From NCBI RefSeq assembly GCF_002078175.1, contig NZ_MWFK01000002.1:1240001-1304000 (forward strand): a stretch of 64,000 bases of DNA, in the 5' to 3' direction. This DNA comes from Streptomyces sp. M41(2017) (GTDB lineage: Bacteria; Actinomycetota; Actinomycetes; Streptomycetales; Streptomycetaceae). The position numbers and the translations under genes were made by a program. The notes beneath the pieces are model-generated. The model was given only the letters and a program-made list of their open reading frames with translations, made no database searches and was not told where the DNA came from. Positions 42,168 through 50,780 of this stretch are shown in pieces (position 1 is the stretch's first letter; each line of letters opens with the position of its first letter).

Positions 42168-42282
42168 ATGAATACGCACACGGTAAGCAGGAGCGTGCGC
42201 CTGGCTCAACCGGCTCGCCCATGACTGGGCCATTGGTACAGTGGCGCACGATCGTTGTCGGCCACAGAGAGGCCAACGGACC

Positions 42283-42759
42283 ATGGCCGTGGACAAACTG
42301 GACACCCGCATCCTGCGTCTGCTGTTGGAGCAGCCACGCACCAGCGTGCGCGAGTACGCCCGCATCCTCGGCGTCGCCCGCGGCACGCTCCAGGCCCGCC
42401 TGGACCGGCTGGAGCGTGATGGCGTGATCACGGGGACCGCGCCGGCGCTCTCCCCCGCGGCCCTCGGCCACCCGGTGCTCGCCTTCGTGCACATCGAGGT
42501 CACGCAGGGCCATCTCGACGATGTGGGTGACGCCCTCGCCACCGTGCCGGAGATCATCGAGGCGTTCTCGATCACCGGTGGCGGTGATCTGATCACCCGC
42601 GTCGCCGCCCGCGACAACGCCCACCTGGAGGACGTGATCCAGTCCCTGATCAGCCTGCCCGGCGTGGTGCGCACCCGTACCGAGGTGACGCTGCGCGAGC
42701 GCGTCCCGCACCGGCTGCTGCCGCTGGTCGAGTCGATCGGGCGGGAAGCCGGGGGCTGA
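42283..42759 (+). CDS. Lrp/AsnC family transcriptional regulator
   Basis: 158 aa from the ATG at 42283. N-terminal HTH: AVDKLDTRILRLLLEQPRTSVREYARILGVARGTLQARLDRLERDGVITG; C-terminal RAM effector domain: HPVLAFVHIEVTQGHLDDVGDALATVPEIIEAFSITGGGDLITRVAARDNAHLEDVI. Such proteins sense amino acids or related small ligands. The divergent FUSC gene is the likely target, and the HAD gene 49 bases downstream may be in the same transcript. Confidence 0.94.
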   Translation: MAVDKLDTRILRLLLEQPRTSVREYARILGVARGTLQARLDRLERDGVITGTAPALSPAALGHPVLAFVHIEVTQGHLDDVGDALATVPEIIEAFSITGGGDLITRVAARDNAHLEDVIQSLISLPGVVRTRTEVTLRERVPHRLLPLVESIGREAGG

Positions 42760-42808
42760 GGCGGGGGGCGGCCACGACGGCCCGGGGGCGGTGGGCATCC
42801 TGGAGCGC

Positions 42809-43504
42809 ATGAGCACTCTCGGCAGGATCTCGGTCATCTTCGATCTCGACGGAACGCTCGTGGACAGTGAACCGAACTACTTCGAAGCCGGACGTCAGAC
42901 CCTCGCCGGGCAGGGGGTCACGGACTTCACCTGGGCCGACCACGAGCGGTACGTCGGCGTCAGCACCCGGGAGACCCTTGCGCTCTGGAGGGAGCGCTAC
43001 GGGCTGAGGGCACCGCTCGACGACCTGCTCGCCGAGAAGAACCGCCGCTATCTGGAGCTGGCCCGCGCCTCCACCCACGTCTACCCGGAGATGCGCCGGT
43101 TCGTGGAACTGCTGGCCGCCGAGGGCGTCCCGATGGCCGTGGCCTCGGGTTCCTCTCCCGCGGCGATCGAGGCGATCCTCACCGGGACGGGGCTGGCCGC
43201 TCTCGTGACGACCGCCGTCTCGGCCGACGAGGTCGCGCACGGCAAGCCCGCCCCCGACGTCTTCCTGGAGGCGGCACGCCGGCTCGGCGCCGATCCGTCC
43301 GGCTGCGTGGTCCTGGAGGACGCCGCACCGGGGGCGACCGCGGCACACGCGGCCGGCATGCGCTGCGTCGCCGTTCCCTACGTCGCCGCGCAGGCCGGCG
43401 ACCCCGCGTTCGCCGGGGCCGACCTCCTGTTCCGCGGCGGCCAGAGCGAGTTCACGGCACGCGCCGCGTACGACTGGCTCGCGGCCGAGGCCGCGCGGTC
43501 CTGA
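42809..43504 (+). CDS. HAD family phosphatase (beta-phosphoglucomutase-like)
   Basis: 231 aa from an ATG with TGGAG upstream. All four HAD motifs are present: FDLDGTLVDSE, MAVASGSS, HGKPAPDVFLEAARRLG and CVVLEDAAPGATAAHAAGMRCVAVP. The cap is of the small helical C1 type. The sequence resembles sugar-phosphate phosphatases and beta-phosphoglucomutase; which one cannot be said. It is close behind the Lrp gene. Confidence 0.92.
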   Translation: MSTLGRISVIFDLDGTLVDSEPNYFEAGRQTLAGQGVTDFTWADHERYVGVSTRETLALWRERYGLRAPLDDLLAEKNRRYLELARASTHVYPEMRRFVELLAAEGVPMAVASGSSPAAIEAILTGTGLAALVTTAVSADEVAHGKPAPDVFLEAARRLGADPSGCVVLEDAAPGATAAHAAGMRCVAVPYVAAQAGDPAFAGADLLFRGGQSEFTARAAYDWLAAEAARS

Positions 43505-43920
43505 GCGGGCGGTCCGTCCGAGGTCGCACGGTCCTGGACGGCGGTCCGTCCGAGGTCGCCGCGAGGGGATCTCGCGGTCCTGGTCCGTCGACACCCGCCC
43601 AGGGGCCGGCGCTCGCGTGGTCAGCGCCGGCCGGGACGGCACACCTACGGTCGGCGCCCACTGAAGGGCACGGCACGCCCACGGTCGGTGCGCGCTGTCG
43701 GTCGACGCGCGCACGGTCGGCGCCGCCTGCCGGTCGGCGCCCGCGGGGTGGGCGTACGCCGAGGTCCGTCCCGCTCCCCCGCCGGGCCGGGGCCGGGGCA
43801 TCCGCCCCGGACGGGTCAGCGGCGGATCGACGGCCGGATGCGGGAAGTTCGACATCGATGGCGCCCGGCCCGTCGTGTGCGCGGCGATCACCGGGCCGGG
43901 CCGGTGGTGCGCGGCTTCCG
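43505..43920. other. 416-base repeat-bearing spacer
   Basis: The spacer holds two exact copies of a 20-mer beginning GGCGGTCCGTCC (43508-43527 and 43540-43559, period 32); the similarity extends back into the last codons of the HAD gene. Degenerate CGGTC-rich copies continue to about 43740. No gene is supported on either strand. Confidence 0.6.
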
Positions 43921-44985
43921 TCAGCGCGCCGCCGAGGGCGGCGGCAGCCGCAGCCCGGCGAGGTCCGGCGGGACGGGGCTGTCGGGACGGAAGAACGGAG
44001 CGGCTTCCGCGTCGGCGGCGGTGGCCGGCGCGTCGGTCAGCCGGAACCGCTCCCGCAGCCGGCCGTAGAAGTCGGTCGGTCGCAGCCGGATGAGGCGCAC
44101 CCGCTGCGGGGCCCGGAAGACCCCGATCCAGTCGCCGGGATCGACGACGCCGCGCAGTTGGCCGTCGATGCTGACGGCCGCCTGACCCGAGTGGGGCAGC
44201 ACCCGCAGGGCGACGGGCTCGTCCGGCGCGGCCACCACGCTGCGGTTGAAGGTCATGTGGGGGGCGATCGGCGTGAAGACCACCGCGTCCATGTGCGGGG
44301 AGAGCACGGGACCGCCGGCGGCGAAGCTGTACGCCGTCGAGCCGGTGGGCGTGGCGACGGCGAAGGCGTCCGCGGAGTAGGAGGCCAGTCGCCGTCCGGC
44401 CATGTAGACGCCGACGCTGACCTGACGGTCCCGGGCCAGCTTCTCGAGGACGACGTCATTGAGGGCCATGACGTCCAGGGCGACCCCCCAGCCGTCCCCC
44501 TCGGTCGTCTCGGGCCGGACCAGGGGCGGCGGCAGCGCGGGGCCACGCCCGTAGTGGAGCAGGGCCTCCATGCCCGCGGGGATCTCCAGGGCCCGGGACG
44601 CGCGCATGGTGAGGGTCATGCGCTCCTCGACCACCGCGTGGCCGTCGTGGACGGAGTCCAGCGCCTCGGTGACGGCGGCCGCGGGCACCTCGGTGAGGAA
44701 GCCGACCTTGCCGAGGTCGACGCCCAGCACACTGGCGTCGCTCTTGAGGGCGATGCGGGCGCCACGGAGGAAGGTGCCGTCGCCGCCGAGCGTGACGACG
44801 AGGTCCGGGTTTCCGGCCGCTTCGGCCTCCGCACGACCACCTCGACGCTGATGGTCCTTGGCCCACACGTCGATCTCGGTGCACCGGATGCCGCGCGCCG
44901 CGCACCAGTCGTGCACGGCACGGGCGGCGTCGTCGGCCGCCGTCCGTCCCTGGTGGACGACCAGTCCGACACGGTGTACGGCCAC
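43921..44985 (-). CDS. nadK: NAD(+) kinase
   Basis: 354 aa from a GTG at 44985 (GGAGG five bases upstream). It phosphorylates NAD to NADP. Motifs: VVTLGGDGTFLRGARIA (GGDG), LNDVVLEK (NE/D), and AVATPTGSTAYSFAAGGPVLSP (glycine-rich). An insertion around residues 150-180 (GPALPPPLVRPETTEGDGW) and a C-terminal tail of ~50 residues extend it beyond the usual ~300. Streptomyces often carry two paralogues, so this may be the secondary one. Confidence 0.94.
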   Translation of the reverse strand: MAVHRVGLVVHQGRTAADDAARAVHDWCAARGIRCTEIDVWAKDHQRRGGRAEAEAAGNPDLVVTLGGDGTFLRGARIALKSDASVLGVDLGKVGFLTEVPAAAVTEALDSVHDGHAVVEERMTLTMRASRALEIPAGMEALLHYGRGPALPPPLVRPETTEGDGWGVALDVMALNDVVLEKLARDRQVSVGVYMAGRRLASYSADAFAVATPTGSTAYSFAAGGPVLSPHMDAVVFTPIAPHMTFNRSVVAAPDEPVALRVLPHSGQAAVSIDGQLRGVVDPGDWIGVFRAPQRVRLIRLRPTDFYGRLRERFRLTDAPATAADAEAAPFFRPDSPVPPDLAGLRLPPPSAAR

Positions 44986-45307
44986 GACAACCTCCGGGTC
45001 CGGGACTGAACACGATCCTTCCACGAATTGCGCGTTCCGGTACGGGGAGGCGGCGCTCGGCGGATTCCGGGACCCGGGACGGAATGCGGCGCGCGAAGAC
45101 GAGCGGAGACGCGGCTGACCGTGCGCTCGGCCCTCAACTTCGTTGACCGGGAGTCAACTTCAGCCACTCTGGCATCCGACCGAACATTGAACGACTATCG
45201 TTCCGAATTGACGTCTCCTGAGCGTCTGATTCGGCTCGGAGATCTCGTCACGGCCACTTTCGGTCGGATAGCGCAATCACTCGATCGACCCCTTGGAAGG
45301 TACTTTC
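44986..45307. promoter_or_regulatory. Divergent control region with two perfect inverted repeats
   Basis: GTTGAC-N5-GTCAAC (45142-45158) and GAACGA-CTA-TCGTTC (45189-45203) lie 31 bases apart in an AT-richer stretch, 105-166 bases upstream of the methyltransferase start. They look like two different dimer sites. No gene is evident in these 322 bases. Confidence 0.55.
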
Positions 45308-45988
45308 GTGATCAACAGCAATCACGGGACTGATTACGAGAGCATGCGGCTCGATCGCACCGGTCAGGCGAACGCGTTCGACGCCATCGGTGACCGCTAC
45401 GACGAGGCCTTCCCGCACAAGGAGGGCCAGGTCGCGGCCGGCACCTGGCTGGTCGAGTCGCTCGCCGCCGGGTCGCGCGTGCTGGACCTGGGGTGCGGAA
45501 CGGGGGTACCGACCGCGCGCCAGTTGTCGGACGCCGGCCTGGAGGTCACCGGCATCGACCTGTCCCCCGGCATGGTGAAGCTGGCCGGCGCAGCCGTCCC
45601 CGAGGGCACGTTCCACCAGGCCGACATCGCGGACCTGCGGCCGGGCGGCCCCCGCGACCTCGGCCGCTTCGACGCTGTCGCCGCCTTCTTCTCGCTGCTG
45701 ATGCTGCCCCGCGCCGAGATCCCTCTCGCACTGCGGACGATCCGTCATCTGCTCGCCCCCGGGGGCCTGTTCGCCCTCTCGATGGTCGAGGCGGACGTGG
45801 ACAACTTCGCCATCCCGTTCCTGGGGAACACGATCCGGGTGTCCGGCTATCTGCGGGAGGACCTGCACAAGGTCGTCGATGCGGCCGGTTTCGAGATCGT
45901 CGACGAGACCTCGTACACGTACGCCCCCTCGGTGGCCGACGTCCCGCCGGAGGAGCAGGTCTTCCTCTGCTGCCGGCGGAGCGACTGA
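45308..45988 (+). CDS. Class I SAM-dependent methyltransferase
   Basis: 226 aa from a GTG with GGAAGG seven bases upstream. Rossmann motifs: I VLDLGCGTGVPTARQL, post-I VTGIDLSPGMVKLA, then FHQADIADLRP, FDAVAAFFSLLML and LLAPGGLFALSMVE. The acceptor is unknown; the fold resembles small-molecule methyltransferases. It is followed after 51 bases by a phosphatase gene and may be co-transcribed with it. Confidence 0.92.
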   Translation: MINSNHGTDYESMRLDRTGQANAFDAIGDRYDEAFPHKEGQVAAGTWLVESLAAGSRVLDLGCGTGVPTARQLSDAGLEVTGIDLSPGMVKLAGAAVPEGTFHQADIADLRPGGPRDLGRFDAVAAFFSLLMLPRAEIPLALRTIRHLLAPGGLFALSMVEADVDNFAIPFLGNTIRVSGYLREDLHKVVDAAGFEIVDETSYTYAPSVADVPPEEQVFLCCRRSD

Positions 45989-46039
45989 GGAGGCCGGTCC
46001 GAGCCGCGGACCGCGCACCCACCGGACGGGACAGATCGC

Positions 46040-47908
46040 GTGACCGAGCACCACATCCCCCATGAGGGAACTCCCCCGCCGCACGGCCTTCCCTCGTCCG
46101 CCGCGGTGACCGTCGCACCTGCCGTGGCGGCGGCCGGGACGCCCGTCGCCCCGACGGGTCCGCCCGGCGTGGCGACCGGCCCGTTCGCCACGGTGGCCGA
46201 GGACGGCCTGCCGCAGACCGACCGTCTGCGGTACCTCGACGTGGCGACACGGCGGATCGCCCGCGGGATGGACCTCGACGAGACGCTCCGGGAGCTGCGA
46301 CGGGCCGCCGTCCCCGCGTTCGCCGACGCCATCCACATCCATCTCGACGACCCGCTGCCGGTGGGGGCGGAACGGCCGGCCGCACCCGTCGTGCTGCGCC
46401 TGCACGGCGACGAGGTCCCCGGCCCACCGGCCACCGGGAACGCGCCGGGGACTCGGCCTGCCGACGGCCCTTCGGCACCCGTCCTGCCGGAGGTCGCCGA
46501 GCGGGTGGAACCGGCCGGCGGCGGGCGTCTCGCGGAACTGCTGCTGGACGGGCGTCCCGCCTTCGGGGACGCACCGGGGAACGCGTCCGCCGTCGACGAA
46601 CTGCTCGCATCCGGCGGTCACCCGCCGGGCCCGCTGCCGCCGGGCCACCGCCTGATCATCGCCCCGCTGCACGGCAGCCATCACGTCATGGGCACGGTCG
46701 TGCTGCTCCGGTGCGCGGACCGCCCGGCGTTCACCGCGGACGACCTGCTCGTCGCCTCCCAACTGGCCACCCACACGGCGCTCGGGGTGCAGAAGGCGGT
46801 CATGTACGGCCACGAGGCCGCCGTGGCGGACACGCTGCAGCACACCATGCTCCCGTCGTCGCTGCCCGAACCCACCGGCGTGCGGCTGGCCAGCCGCTAT
46901 CTGCCCGCCTCGAAGACCGCCCAGGTCGGCGGCGACTGGTACGACGCGATCCCGCTGCCCGGCAACCGGGTCGCGCTCGTCGTCGGCGACGTCATGGGGC
47001 ACTCCATGACGTCCGCCGCGATCATGGGCCAGCTCCGCACCATCGTGCAGACCCTCGCCGGCCTCGACCTGCCGCCCCACGAGGTGCTGCACCATCTCGA
47101 CGAGCAGGCCCAGCGGCTCGGCAGCGATCACATGGCGACCTGTCTCTACGCCATCTACGACCCGATATCGCATCGCCTGCTGATGGCCAACGCCGGTCAC
47201 CCGCCCGCCGTGCTGCTGCACGAGGACGGCCGTGCCCAGGTGCTGGACGTCCCGCCCGGCGCCCCGATCGGTGTCGGAGGTGTCGTCTTCGAGTCGGTGG
47301 AGATGGCCGCGCCCACCGGGGCGACCCTGGTGCTGTACACGGACGGGCTGGTCGAGTCGCGCACCACCGACGTGGGGAGCGGTGTGGAGGAGCTGCGGCT
47401 CCGCCTGCAGACCACCGCCGCCGGCCCCGCCTCGCTGGAGACACTGTGCGACCACGTCCTCGGGACGCTCGGTCCGGGCACCCGGGACGACGACATCGCC
47501 CTGCTCACCGCCCGGTTCGAGGGCTTCCCGCCGGACAGCGTCGCCTACTGGTACCTGGCCCCTCATCCGATGACCGCGGGCCAGGCGCGCCGGCTGATCC
47601 GCAGGGCCCTGCGGCGCTGGGGTCTGGACGCCCTGCTCGACACGACGGAGCTGATGGTCAGCGAGGTCGTGACGAACGCCGTGCGCTTCGCCTCGCGGCC
47701 GATCTCGCTGCGGCTGCTGCGCACCGAGGTGCTGCGCTGCGAGGTGACCGACGACTCGCCGCTGGTGCCCCGGATGCGGCAGGCCGCGCCGGGCGACGAG
47801 TGCGGCCGCGGTCTGTTCCTGGTCGACCAGCTCGCCCTGCGGTGGGGTGCGACCAGGGTGAGCAGCGGCAAGGTCGTCTGGTTCGAGCAGAAGATCCCCG
47901 CGAAGTAG
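46040..47908 (+). CDS. GAF-PP2C-HATPase regulatory phosphatase
   Basis: 622 aa, GTG start. Three domains: a GAF-like sensor (about 64-258), a SpoIIE/RsbU PP2C phosphatase (about 277-490, with VGGDWYDAIPL, VALVVGDVMGHSMTSA, LVLYTDGLVE and TRDDDIALLTARF) and an RsbW-like histidine-kinase ATPase (about 500-620, ELMVSEVVTNAVRFA and GRGLFLVDQLALRWG). It joins a phosphatase and an anti-sigma-like kinase in one chain, which could set the phosphorylation of an anti-anti-sigma factor in response to a GAF ligand. No sigma or anti-anti-sigma gene is adjacent. Confidence 0.93.
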   Translation: MTEHHIPHEGTPPPHGLPSSAAVTVAPAVAAAGTPVAPTGPPGVATGPFATVAEDGLPQTDRLRYLDVATRRIARGMDLDETLRELRRAAVPAFADAIHIHLDDPLPVGAERPAAPVVLRLHGDEVPGPPATGNAPGTRPADGPSAPVLPEVAERVEPAGGGRLAELLLDGRPAFGDAPGNASAVDELLASGGHPPGPLPPGHRLIIAPLHGSHHVMGTVVLLRCADRPAFTADDLLVASQLATHTALGVQKAVMYGHEAAVADTLQHTMLPSSLPEPTGVRLASRYLPASKTAQVGGDWYDAIPLPGNRVALVVGDVMGHSMTSAAIMGQLRTIVQTLAGLDLPPHEVLHHLDEQAQRLGSDHMATCLYAIYDPISHRLLMANAGHPPAVLLHEDGRAQVLDVPPGAPIGVGGVVFESVEMAAPTGATLVLYTDGLVESRTTDVGSGVEELRLRLQTTAAGPASLETLCDHVLGTLGPGTRDDDIALLTARFEGFPPDSVAYWYLAPHPMTAGQARRLIRRALRRWGLDALLDTTELMVSEVVTNAVRFASRPISLRLLRTEVLRCEVTDDSPLVPRMRQAAPGDECGRGLFLVDQLALRWGATRVSSGKVVWFEQKIPAK

Positions 47909-48066
47909 CCGCGTGCGCCCGCGTGTTCCCGGGAGGGGGTGAACGGTCACCGGTTCCGGCCACGGCTCGTCCCGCCGCCGCCCGACGTCGTCACCGGAGC
48001 GTCCGTGTGTCCTTCCCGGGTCCCGTCGCGGACGGCTCGTCGGGGGCCGCCCGATCGTCGTCCGGG

Positions 48067-48084
48067 GATCATAGGACAATGATC
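48067..48084 (+). promoter_or_regulatory. Inverted repeat GATCAT-N6-ATGATC upstream of the AhpD-like gene
   Basis: Perfect 6-bp arms separated by AGGACA, 57-74 bases upstream of the GTG start at 48141, in a locally AT-rich island. This is a good candidate operator or promoter element. Confidence 0.5.
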
Positions 48085-48140
48085 ACCAGCGTGCCGGTGG
48101 AGCCCAGCGGGGCCGGGCACGGTCCACGAAGGAGTCGAGG

Positions 48141-48623
48141 GTGAGCGACACGGCAGCCGGAGCGACGGACCGGCGGGTCTTCGTCGACAAGCAGAGTCCG
48201 AAGGCCTATCACGCGCTGGTCGAGACGTCCGAGGCCGTGCGGGCCGTCGCCGCCGAAGCGGGCCTGGACCGGGTGCTGGTGGAGCTGGTCAACCTGCGGG
48301 TGTCCCAGATCAACGGCTGCGCCTTCTGCCTGGACGTGCACACCAGGGCCGCGCTGCGGGCCGGTGACTCCACCCGGCGGCTCGGCGTCCTGGCCGCGTG
48401 GCGCGAGACCGAGCTGTTCACGGACCGGGAGCGGGCGGCGCTGGCGCTCGCCGAGGCGACCACCGAGCCCGCGAACGGCGGCGCGCAGGACACCGCCTAC
48501 GCCGCGGCGCGACGTGTCCTGTCGGACGACGAGATCTCCGCCGTGATCTGGGTGGCGATCACCATCAACGCCTTCAACAGGGTCTCCGTCCTGAGTCGGC
48601 ACCCGGTGCGCCCCGCCCCGTGA
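48141..48623 (+). CDS. Carboxymuconolactone decarboxylase family (AhpD-like) protein
   Basis: 160 aa, GTG start. The AhpD core is LVELVNLRVSQINGCAFCLDVHTRAALRAGDSTRRLGVLAAWRET; CAFC plus the downstream His form the thiol peroxidase site. AhpD-like proteins remove peroxides using a thiol/disulfide cycle. An inverted repeat precedes the gene and another hairpin follows it. Confidence 0.94.
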   Translation: MSDTAAGATDRRVFVDKQSPKAYHALVETSEAVRAVAAEAGLDRVLVELVNLRVSQINGCAFCLDVHTRAALRAGDSTRRLGVLAAWRETELFTDRERAALALAEATTEPANGGAQDTAYAAARRVLSDDEISAVIWVAITINAFNRVSVLSRHPVRPAP

Positions 48624-48639
48624 CCACACGCCCGCACGC

Positions 48640-48658
48640 TCATCTCCGTTCGAGATGA
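48640..48658 (+). terminator. Hairpin between AhpD-like and MFS genes
   Basis: TCATCTC (48640-48646) pairs with GAGATGA (48652-48658) around CGTTC, 17 bases after the stop. It may be a terminator; as an alternative it may be an operator of the MFS gene. Confidence 0.5.
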
Positions 48659-48805
48659 CTGACATCCCGAACCATCGCATCCGGTGAGGAAGACCGAGGG
48701 GCGGCCGGGCGCTTGTGCCCTGTGACGGCTTCGAAGGGGATGCCGTCACCGCACGGCGTTCCCACCCGAGCCGGGTTTCCCGGCTCGCCTTTCGAGAAGG
48801 TGCAC

Positions 48806-50029
48806 ATGTCCGCATCGTCCGACGTCCGGACCTCCCGCCGCTCCGCACCGGCACAGGCCGCCTCCGGTGTGCCCGGCCGACTGGTCGCACTGCTGGCCGT
48901 CGCCTCCGGGATGACGGTCGCCAACCTGTACTACGCCCAGCCCCTGCTCTCCTCGCTGAGCGACGTCTTCCACATCGGCACCTCGACGGCCGGAGCGCTC
49001 ATCACGCTCACGCAGGTCGGCTACGTCCTCGGCATGCTGTTCCTGGTCCCGCTCGGCGACCGCCTGGAGAAGCGGAACCTGATCACCGCCCTGCTCACGG
49101 TCACCACGCTGGCACTCGTGGCGGCGGGTCTCGCGACCAGCTTCCCCATGCTGCTGATCGCCTCACTGGTCGCCGGAGCCACCTCGGTCGTCGCCCAGAT
49201 CCTGGTGCCGTTCGCCGCGAGCCTCGCGTCCGACCACGCCCGCGGTCGCGTCGTCGGCCGGGTGATGAGCGGTCTGCTCACCGGCATCCTGCTCTCCCGA
49301 ACCCTGAGCAGCCTCGTCTCCGACGTGGCCGGCTGGCGGGTCGTCTTCCTCGGCTCCGCCGGTCTGATGGCCCTGCTGGCCGTAGCACTGCGGGTGGCCC
49401 TGCCCGAGCACGCCCCCACCACGACGATCCCCTACCACCACGTCCTGCGCTCCACGCTCCGTCTGGTGCGCACCCACCCGGTGCTGCTGCGCCGGGGGCT
49501 CTACCAGGCGGCAATGTTCGGAGCGTTCAGCGCCTTCTGGACGACGGTCTCCTTCGTGCTGACCGGTCCCCGCTTCCACTACTCCCCTGTCGGGGTGGGT
49601 GTGTTCGCCCTGGTCGGTGCCGCGGGCGCGGCCGTCGCCCCCTTCGCGGGGCGGTGGGCCGACCGGGGCCTGGTCCGTCCGATGACGGGCGCCGCGTTCG
49701 TGGCCGCCGCGCTGGCCTTCGCGGTGGCGGGCTTCGGCGGGCACAGCGTCGTCCTGATCGCCGTGGCGGCGATCCTGATCGACATGGCCGTGCAGACCAC
49801 GCTGATCCTCGGCCAGCACACGATCTACCAGCTCGACGCGGGCGCGCGGGCCCGGCTCAACAGCGCCTTCATCGCCACGTTCTTCGTGGGCGGCGCGCTC
49901 GGTTCGCAGCTCGGCTCGGTCGTCTACCACGCCGGCGGCTGGACGGCCCTGACACTCCTGGGCGCTGCGCTTCCTCTGCTGGCGCTCCTGTACTGGACCA
50001 CGGAGCGCGGCCACCGCACGACGAGCTGA
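48806..50029 (+). CDS. MFS transporter
   Basis: 407 aa from the ATG at 48806 (GAGAAGG upstream). About 12 hydrophobic helices with the motif-A loop LGDRLEKRNLIT between helices 2 and 3. The N-terminal VASGMTVANLYYAQPLLSSLSDVFHIG is typical of the YnfM/CmlR-like drug-efflux branch. The substrate is unknown. A strong hairpin follows the gene. Confidence 0.92.
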   Translation: MSASSDVRTSRRSAPAQAASGVPGRLVALLAVASGMTVANLYYAQPLLSSLSDVFHIGTSTAGALITLTQVGYVLGMLFLVPLGDRLEKRNLITALLTVTTLALVAAGLATSFPMLLIASLVAGATSVVAQILVPFAASLASDHARGRVVGRVMSGLLTGILLSRTLSSLVSDVAGWRVVFLGSAGLMALLAVALRVALPEHAPTTTIPYHHVLRSTLRLVRTHPVLLRRGLYQAAMFGAFSAFWTTVSFVLTGPRFHYSPVGVGVFALVGAAGAAVAPFAGRWADRGLVRPMTGAAFVAAALAFAVAGFGGHSVVLIAVAAILIDMAVQTTLILGQHTIYQLDAGARARLNSAFIATFFVGGALGSQLGSVVYHAGGWTALTLLGAALPLLALLYWTTERGHRTTS

Positions 50030-50073
50030 GCGAGCATGACGCGACGTCATATGGGGTCGCGTACGGGCGTGTT

Positions 50074-50105
50074 GGAGCCGGCGGCCCCTGAGGGCCGTCG
50101 GCTCC
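50074..50105. terminator. Bidirectional 14-bp stem terminator
   Basis: 50074-50087 pairs with 50092-50105 (one G-T pair) around CTGA. It lies between the convergent MFS and YjbQ genes. Confidence 0.85.
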
Positions 50106-50151
50106 ACGCGTGCCGGTGAGGAGGAACGGCCCTGTGTCGTCTCGTGCGGTC

Positions 50152-50574
50152 TCAGCCGAGGAAACTCAGCCGGACCTGACGGTTCGGGTTGTCCTTGTTC
50201 GTGTCGACGAGACACACCGACTGCCACGTGCCCAGTTCCAGACTCCCGTCCACCACCGGCAGGGTGGCGTGCGGCGGGACGATCGCCGGAAGGACGTGGT
50301 CCCGGCCGTGGCCGGGGCTGCCGTGGCGGTGCTGCCAGCGGTCGTCGGCGGGGAGGAGGGTGTGCAGCGCGGCGAGGAGGTCGTCGTCGCTGCCCGCGCC
50401 GGTCTCGATGACGGCGATCCCGGCGGTGGCGTGGGGCACGAAGATGTTCAGGAGACCGTCGCGGCCCGCCGCGACCTCACGGAGGAAGGCCTCGCAGTCG
50501 CGGGTCAGGTCGACGACCGTCTCGGACGATCCGGAGGAGACGTTCAGGACGTGCGTGGTGAAGGCATCGGACAT
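50152..50574 (-). CDS. yjbQ: YjbQ (UPF0047) family protein
   Basis: 140 aa from the ATG at 50574 (AGAGGA upstream). The family sequence is clear: GLLNIFVPHATAGIAVIETGAGSDDDLLAAL, RWQHRHGSPGHGRDHVLPAIVPPHATLPVVDGSLELGTWQSVCLVDTN. Conserved histidines would bind a metal. The E. coli member is reported to have weak thiamine-phosphate synthase activity; the real role is open. Confidence 0.92.
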   Translation of the reverse strand: MSDAFTTHVLNVSSGSSETVVDLTRDCEAFLREVAAGRDGLLNIFVPHATAGIAVIETGAGSDDDLLAALHTLLPADDRWQHRHGSPGHGRDHVLPAIVPPHATLPVVDGSLELGTWQSVCLVDTNKDNPNRQVRLSFLG

Positions 50575-50696
50575 GTTCCAATCCTCTCCCATACGCCGGA
50601 TTCCGCACCCGCCCGACTGCCCGCGCAGTGATACGCCGGGTCCATTCCGCGAGACACCGTTGACCGCGCACCAACAAGCTGGCTAGTTTCTGCCGC
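50575..50696 (+). promoter_or_regulatory. Promoter of the sulfonate operon leader
   Basis: TTGACC (50660-50665) and TAGTTT (50684-50689), spaced by 18 bases, predict transcription starting at about 50696-50697, that is at the ATG of the leader peptide. The transcript would then be leaderless. The rest of this short spacer is the upstream region of yjbQ. Confidence 0.65.
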
Positions 50697-50780
50697 ATGT
50701 TGCGTTCAGCCCTGCTCACCACGCGCGGTCACATCGACCTGCTGCGGGTGGCCTCCGCCGCGTGTCGCCGCGGCTGCTGA
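50697..50780 (+). CDS. Cysteine-ended leader peptide upstream of the sulfonate operon
   Basis: 27 codons, ATG to TGA. The peptide contains TTRGHIDLLRV and ends SAACRRGC. This LTxRxHIDLxRVxSAxCRR pattern is one I know from short ORFs upstream of sulfur-assimilation genes in Streptomyces, annotated as putative leader peptides. Two cysteine codons lie within the last five codons. Leaderless cysteine-coding short ORFs act as cysteine-responsive attenuators in mycobacteria, so ribosome stalling or termination here probably controls the ssu genes that follow. Confidence 0.88.
   Translation: MLRSALLTTRGHIDLLRVASAACRRGC

Noticed and set aside
38651..42759. Thaxtomin-like nitration cluster around nos
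   Set aside because: No P450 of the TxtE type, no NRPS and no transposon are seen; neighbours are a lactonase, a FUSC exporter and an Lrp regulator.
45248..48079. Minus-strand open frame of 943 codons
   Set aside because: It is the antisense shadow of the methyltransferase and the GAF-PP2C-HATPase gene, both of which have full domain signatures. The frame has Arg/Gly/Val-rich low-complexity sequence and no domain.
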